19,192 nucleotides of DNA, taken from NCBI RefSeq assembly GCF_001509475.1, contig NZ_LLZG01000048.1:1-19192 (forward strand), written 5' to 3'. Of the stretch, positions 16,890 to 19,192 are shown in pieces. This DNA is from Streptomyces regalis (GTDB taxonomy: Bacteria; Actinomycetota; Actinomycetes; Streptomycetales; Streptomycetaceae). The position numbers and the translations under genes are program-made. The notes beneath the pieces are model-generated. The model saw only the letters and a list, made by a program, of their open reading frames with translations. It was not told the DNA's origin and ran no database searches. Every line of letters begins with the position of its first letter. Position 1 is the first letter of the stretch.

Positions 16890-17306
16890 CTATGCCTTCG
16901 CGCAGTTCGGGCAGATGCCGCGGTACGTCACCTCGACGTCCGAGACCGTGAAGCCGAAGCGCTCGGAGTCGGGGAGGTCGGCCATCGGGTTGCCCGTCGG
17001 GTGGACGTCCCGGATCGAGCCGCACTGGGCGCAGACCAGGTGGTGGTGGGGCCGGTGGGCGTTCGGGTCGTACCGCTTCGCGCGCTTGTCGGTGGAGACC
17101 TCGAGCACCTCGCCGAGGGTGACCAGCTCGCCCAGCGTGTTGTAGACGGTCGCCCGGGAGATCTCGGGCAGCTTGGCGACAGCCCGCGCGTGCACCTCGT
17201 CGGCCGTCAGGTGGACGTGATCGCCGGCGAGGACCTCGGCCACGACGCGCCGCTGCGCGGTCATCCGCCATCCGCGTCCGCGCAGCCGTTCCAGAAGGTC
17301 ACTCAT
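16890..17306 (-). CDS. Fur-family transcriptional regulator, PerR-like
   Basis: A 138-aa protein from ATG 17304-17306 in the order of a standard Fur protein: a winged-helix DNA-binding domain (residues 1-75, with recognition helix SRATVYNTLGEL at 50-61) and a metal-binding dimerisation domain. Two CxxC pairs (Cys92/95 and Cys132/135) form the structural zinc site. The second site has His32, Asp80, His87, His89 and Asp100, spaced as in Bacillus PerR (His37, Asp85, His91, His93, Asp104). Asp80 is in RYD like PerR, where many iron-type Fur proteins have Glu, suggesting peroxide sensing with iron or manganese. No catalase gene is adjacent; the downstream neighbour is the decayed ABC operon, behind a terminator. 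A palindrome at its promoter suggests autoregulation. Confidence 0.92.
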   Translation of the reverse strand: MSDLLERLRGRGWRMTAQRRVVAEVLAGDHVHLTADEVHARAVAKLPEISRATVYNTLGELVTLGEVLEVSTDKRAKRYDPNAHRPHHHLVCAQCGSIRDVHPTGNPMADLPDSERFGFTVSDVEVTYRGICPNCAKA

Positions 17307-17372
17307 GGGTAACACCTTAACAGCACGGAGCCTAGGTTCCGAATGGATGTGACTTTGGAGCTCCTTTTGATT

Positions 17373-17390
17373 TGGACGAAGTCCAGTATA
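17373..17390 (-). promoter_or_regulatory. Candidate promoter and operator of the Fur-family gene
   Basis: TGGAC-GAA-GTCCA (17373-17385) is a perfect 5-bp inverted repeat immediately downstream of TATACT (minus strand, 17390-17385), a good -10 hexamer. Transcription would start inside the palindrome, the usual place for repressor binding. The leader would be about 70 nt. No convincing -35 is visible, and the palindrome is not a classical Fur or PerR box. Confidence 0.45.
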
Positions 17391-17430
17391 GGCGAGGCCG
17401 GCTTTGACTGCGGATCGCTTGCCTTGGTGG

Positions 17431-17466
17431 ACGGGCCGGGTTCCTTCGGCGACCCGGCCCGTTTTG
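17431..17466. terminator. Terminator between CBS and Fur-family genes
   Basis: ACGGGCCGGGT (17431-17441) pairs with ACCCGGCCCGT (17452-17462) around a 10-nt loop. TTTT follows on the plus side. It lies 21 nt past the stop of the CBS-domain gene on the minus strand and separates it from the Fur-family promoter. Confidence 0.8.
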
Positions 17467-17482
17467 CGTGCCGTCTTCCTGG

Positions 17483-17875
17483 CTAGGCCGGTACGTGCTG
17501 TCGTGCGGGTGCCCAGCAGCGGATGATGTCGCGGACCGAGACGATGCCGACGGGCTCGTCGTGGTCCAGGACGATCAGATGGCGGAAGCCGCCGTGCGCC
17601 ATGGCGCGGGCCGCCTCCTCCAGGGTCCACGACGGGGCGGCGAACACGACGTCGTTGGTGGTGTGGTCGTGGGTGCGTTCGCTGTCCGGGTTCTGTCCGA
17701 GGCCGACGGAGTTGAGGATGTCGCGTTCGGTGAGGATGCCGATACCGCCCGCGTCGGGGTCGTGGACCACGGCCGCGCCGACCCGGCGGGCGGACATCAG
17801 CGCAGCGGCCTGGCGAAGGGTGTGGGTGGGACCGATGGTGAGGACCACGGTGCTCATGGCGTCACGTACGAGCAT
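17483..17875 (-). CDS. Two-CBS-domain protein
   Basis: I choose ATG 17873-17875 (130 aa) over the upstream in-frame GTG at 17887 because the strong ribosome site GGAGGTG (17891-17885) overlaps that GTG and sits nine bases before the ATG. The protein is two CBS domains and nothing else: the first at residues ~2-56, ending GIGILTERDIL, and the second at ~72-120, ending GIVSVRDIIR. CBS pairs usually bind adenine nucleotides (AMP, ATP, SAM) and signal to a partner. Similar stand-alone pairs occur in actinobacterial hypoxia or stress regulons, but no such link is shown here. No enzymatic domain is attached; the partner is unknown. Cytoplasmic. Confidence 0.92.
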   Translation of the reverse strand: MLVRDAMSTVVLTIGPTHTLRQAAALMSARRVGAAVVHDPDAGGIGILTERDILNSVGLGQNPDSERTHDHTTNDVVFAAPSWTLEEAARAMAHGGFRHLIVLDHDEPVGIVSVRDIIRCWAPARQHVPA

Positions 17876-17932
17876 GGATGGAGCCACCTCCTGGTGTTCC
17901 CCCGCCGCTGTCTCAACGGCTTTGTTCGTGGT

Positions 17933-17948
17933 TTCACAAGTTCACAAG
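17933..17948. repeat. Tandem TTCACAAG duplication upstream of the CBS gene
   Basis: TTCACAAG occurs twice head to tail (17933-17940, 17941-17948), 58-73 nt upstream of the CBS start, giving two TTGTGA strings on the minus strand. It may be part of the promoter or a binding site. Confidence 0.35.
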
Positions 17949-18028
17949 TGGGGGGACTCTCAGGGTTGCAGGTAAAGCACGGGTCAACAAGGGGGCGCGT
18001 GCGGCTGGTACGGGGCGTGACGGGCGCG

Positions 18029-18829
18029 TCAGTAGCGCTCGTTGAGGTACCCGAGGAATTCGTCGTGCAGGAGGCCGTTCGAGGCTGCTGCGTTTCCGCT
18101 GTGCGGGCCGGGGCGGCCGTCGAGGCCGGTGAAGGTGCCGCCGGCTTCGGTGACGATGATCGCGGTGGCGGCCATGTCCCACAGTGACAGCTCGGGCTCG
18201 GCGCAGAGGTCCACGGAGCCCTCGGCGACCATCATGTAGGGCCAGAAGTCGCCGTACGCGCGCGTGCGCCACACCTCGCGGGTCAGGTCGAGGAAGCCGC
18301 CCAGCCGGCCCTGGTCCTCCCACCCGCTGAGCGAGGAGTACGCGAATGAGGCGTCCGTCAGCTTCGAGACGCGGGAGACCTGCAGACGGGTCGCGGAGGA
18401 GAGGCTACGGCCGCTGAAGGCGCCGTGCCCCTTGGCGCCCCACCAGCGGCGGCCGAGCGCGGGGGCGGAGACGACGCCCACGACCGGCTGGTAGCCGCCC
18501 TCGCCGGCCTCCATCAGGGCGATGAGGGTGGCCCAGACCGGGACGCCGCGTACGTAGTTCTTGGTGCCGTCGATCGGGTCGATCACCCAGCGGCGGGGGC
18601 CGGTGCCCTCGACGCCGTACTCCTCACCGAGAATCGCGTCTCTCGGCCGGGCTCGCTGCAACTGCCCCCGGATCAGCTCCTCGGCAGCCTTGTCCGCCTC
18701 GCTCACCGGGGTCATGTCCGGCTTTGTCTCGACCTTGAGGTCGAGCGCCTTGAAGCGGGCCATGGTGGCGGCGTCGGCGGCGTCCGCGAGGACGTGGGCG
18801 AGGCGGAGATCGTCGAGGTAGTCCGGCAT
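18029..18829 (-). CDS. hisN: Histidinol-phosphatase, inositol monophosphatase family
   Basis: A 266-aa protein of the IMPase fold. Metal ligands are visible: Glu69/Glu70 in LGEEYG, Asp84 and Asp87 in [12 protein letters not shown], and Asp218 in [16 protein letters not shown]; Asp46 sits in [10 protein letters not shown]. In S. coelicolor the IMPase-type protein encoded at this kind of locus has been identified as HisN, which dephosphorylates L-histidinol phosphate to histidinol in histidine synthesis; the close family match makes the same role likely here. It has no linked his genes. No ribosome site precedes ATG 18827-18829, but TACGGT on the minus strand (18842-18837) ends seven bases before it, so the transcript may be leaderless. 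An inositol phosphatase activity cannot be excluded. Confidence 0.9.
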   Translation of the reverse strand: MPDYLDDLRLAHVLADAADAATMARFKALDLKVETKPDMTPVSEADKAAEELIRGQLQRARPRDAILGEEYGVEGTGPRRWVIDPIDGTKNYVRGVPVWATLIALMEAGEGGYQPVVGVVSAPALGRRWWGAKGHGAFSGRSLSSATRLQVSRVSKLTDASFAYSSLSGWEDQGRLGGFLDLTREVWRTRAYGDFWPYMMVAEGSVDLCAEPELSLWDMAATAIIVTEAGGTFTGLDGRPGPHSGNAAASNGLLHDEFLGYLNERY

Positions 18830-18874
18830 GGGACGAACCGTATCTGCCGTGGTCGGGCTGGGGCTACTGGGCCG

Positions 18875-19050
18875 GGTGACTGCGTCGGCTGGGCCGGGTC
18901 ACGGGTTCCGTCCGCTTGGTGGGTTGCGCGGCGTGGGGGCTGGGCGGGGGTGGGTCGCGCGAGGTGACTGCGTCGGCTGGGCCCAGTCACAGGTACCGCC
19001 CGTTTGCCGGGTTGCGCGGCGTTGTGGCTGGGCGGGGGTGGGTCGCGCGG
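18875..19050. repeat. Two-copy imperfect 88-bp tandem repeat
   Basis: Copies at 18875-18962 and 18963-19050 match at 77 of 88 positions by direct comparison, with no gaps. Both begin GGTGACTGCGTCGGCTGGGC and end GCTGGGCGGGGGTGGGTCGC plus a few bases; the differences cluster in the middle. Confidence 0.9.
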
Positions 19051-19084
19051 CCCGGCGCTGGCGGGGTGCCGCCCGCGCCCACCC

Positions 19085-19102
19085 GTGCCGCCCCAGCGGC
19101 AC
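19085..19102. repeat. Short hairpin in the hisN upstream region
   Basis: GTGCCGC (19085-19091) pairs with GCGGCAC (19096-19102) around CCCA. The sequence around it resembles G/C-rich intergenic repeats that I recall from other Streptomyces genomes. It could be a terminator for a gene beyond the window or part of a repeat family. Confidence 0.5.
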
Positions 19103-19192
19103 GACTGCCCGCGGTTGGGGCGGGCGGACGGGGTACCCCCCCCGCGGCCCCGAGCCACGACGAAACCGCAGGCGCTACGCAAACCCCCACCC

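Larger units (their letters stand above)
18830..19192. other. Gene-free GC-rich region upstream of hisN
   Basis: I find no supportable gene in these 363 bases. The open frames on the minus strand are Pro/Arg/Thr-rich translations of a tandem repeat, not recognisable protein. The region holds a possible hisN -10, the 88-bp tandem repeat, a short hairpin and G/C runs. It continues past the window edge. Confidence 0.7.

Noticed and set aside
18899..19190. Small Pro/Arg-rich open frames on the minus strand upstream of hisN
   Set aside because: They are translations of the 88-bp repeat and G/C-rich sequence, with no ribosome site, no domain and overlapping alternatives in several frames.

Overview
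The window is high-GC actinobacterial DNA and almost certainly Streptomyces. The evidence is strong G/C bias at third codon positions, frequent GTG starts, and the gene set: AIM24 cluster, PPA1309-family gene, UPF0182 membrane protein, YlbL-type Lon-like protease, and an IMPase-type hisN as characterised in S. coelicolor. Functions come from recognising protein families by eye; no search was run.

Layout. (1) 1-2327, plus strand: three consecutive AIM24 (DUF124) genes, the first cut by the window edge, closed by a perfect 15-bp hairpin shared with the converging pair behind it. (2) 2382-4351, minus: a NUDIX hydrolase gene overlapping by 4 nt the end of a DUF2342-type zinc metalloprotease-like gene. 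Divergent from it is an atypical NAD-epimerase/SDR gene (4543-5661) with a C-terminal membrane anchor. (3) 5911-7868, plus: moaE, a 54-aa membrane protein, and a PDZ/Lon-like S16 protease with a visible Ser/Lys dyad. (4) 7965-11635: a minus-strand PPA1309-family gene, divergent from a 987-aa UPF0182 protein with seven membrane helices. (5) 11693-14116: two identical initiator tRNA-fMet genes, 2350 bp apart, bracket a 639-aa protein made of about 16 Sel1/TPR repeats. (6) 14177-16702, minus: a complete sulfonate/taurine/nitrate-type ABC operon (binding protein, permease, ATPase) in which all three genes are broken by deletions, frameshifts, a stop codon and a small hairpin insertion. (7) 16890-18829, minus: a PerR-like Fur-family regulator, a two-CBS-domain protein and hisN. 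(8) 18830-19192: a gene-free stretch with an imperfect 88-bp tandem repeat and a hairpin.

Most of the window is conserved Streptomyces core-chromosome housekeeping DNA. I found no phage, integrase, transposase, CRISPR array or defence system. The parts that stand out are the decayed ABC operon with a small palindromic element in its ATPase gene, an inverted repeat that includes the 5' acceptor strand of one initiator tRNA, the tRNA-bracketed Sel1 gene, the SDR lacking YxxxK, and the tandem repeat ahead of hisN. I do not see a convincing, wholly new system.
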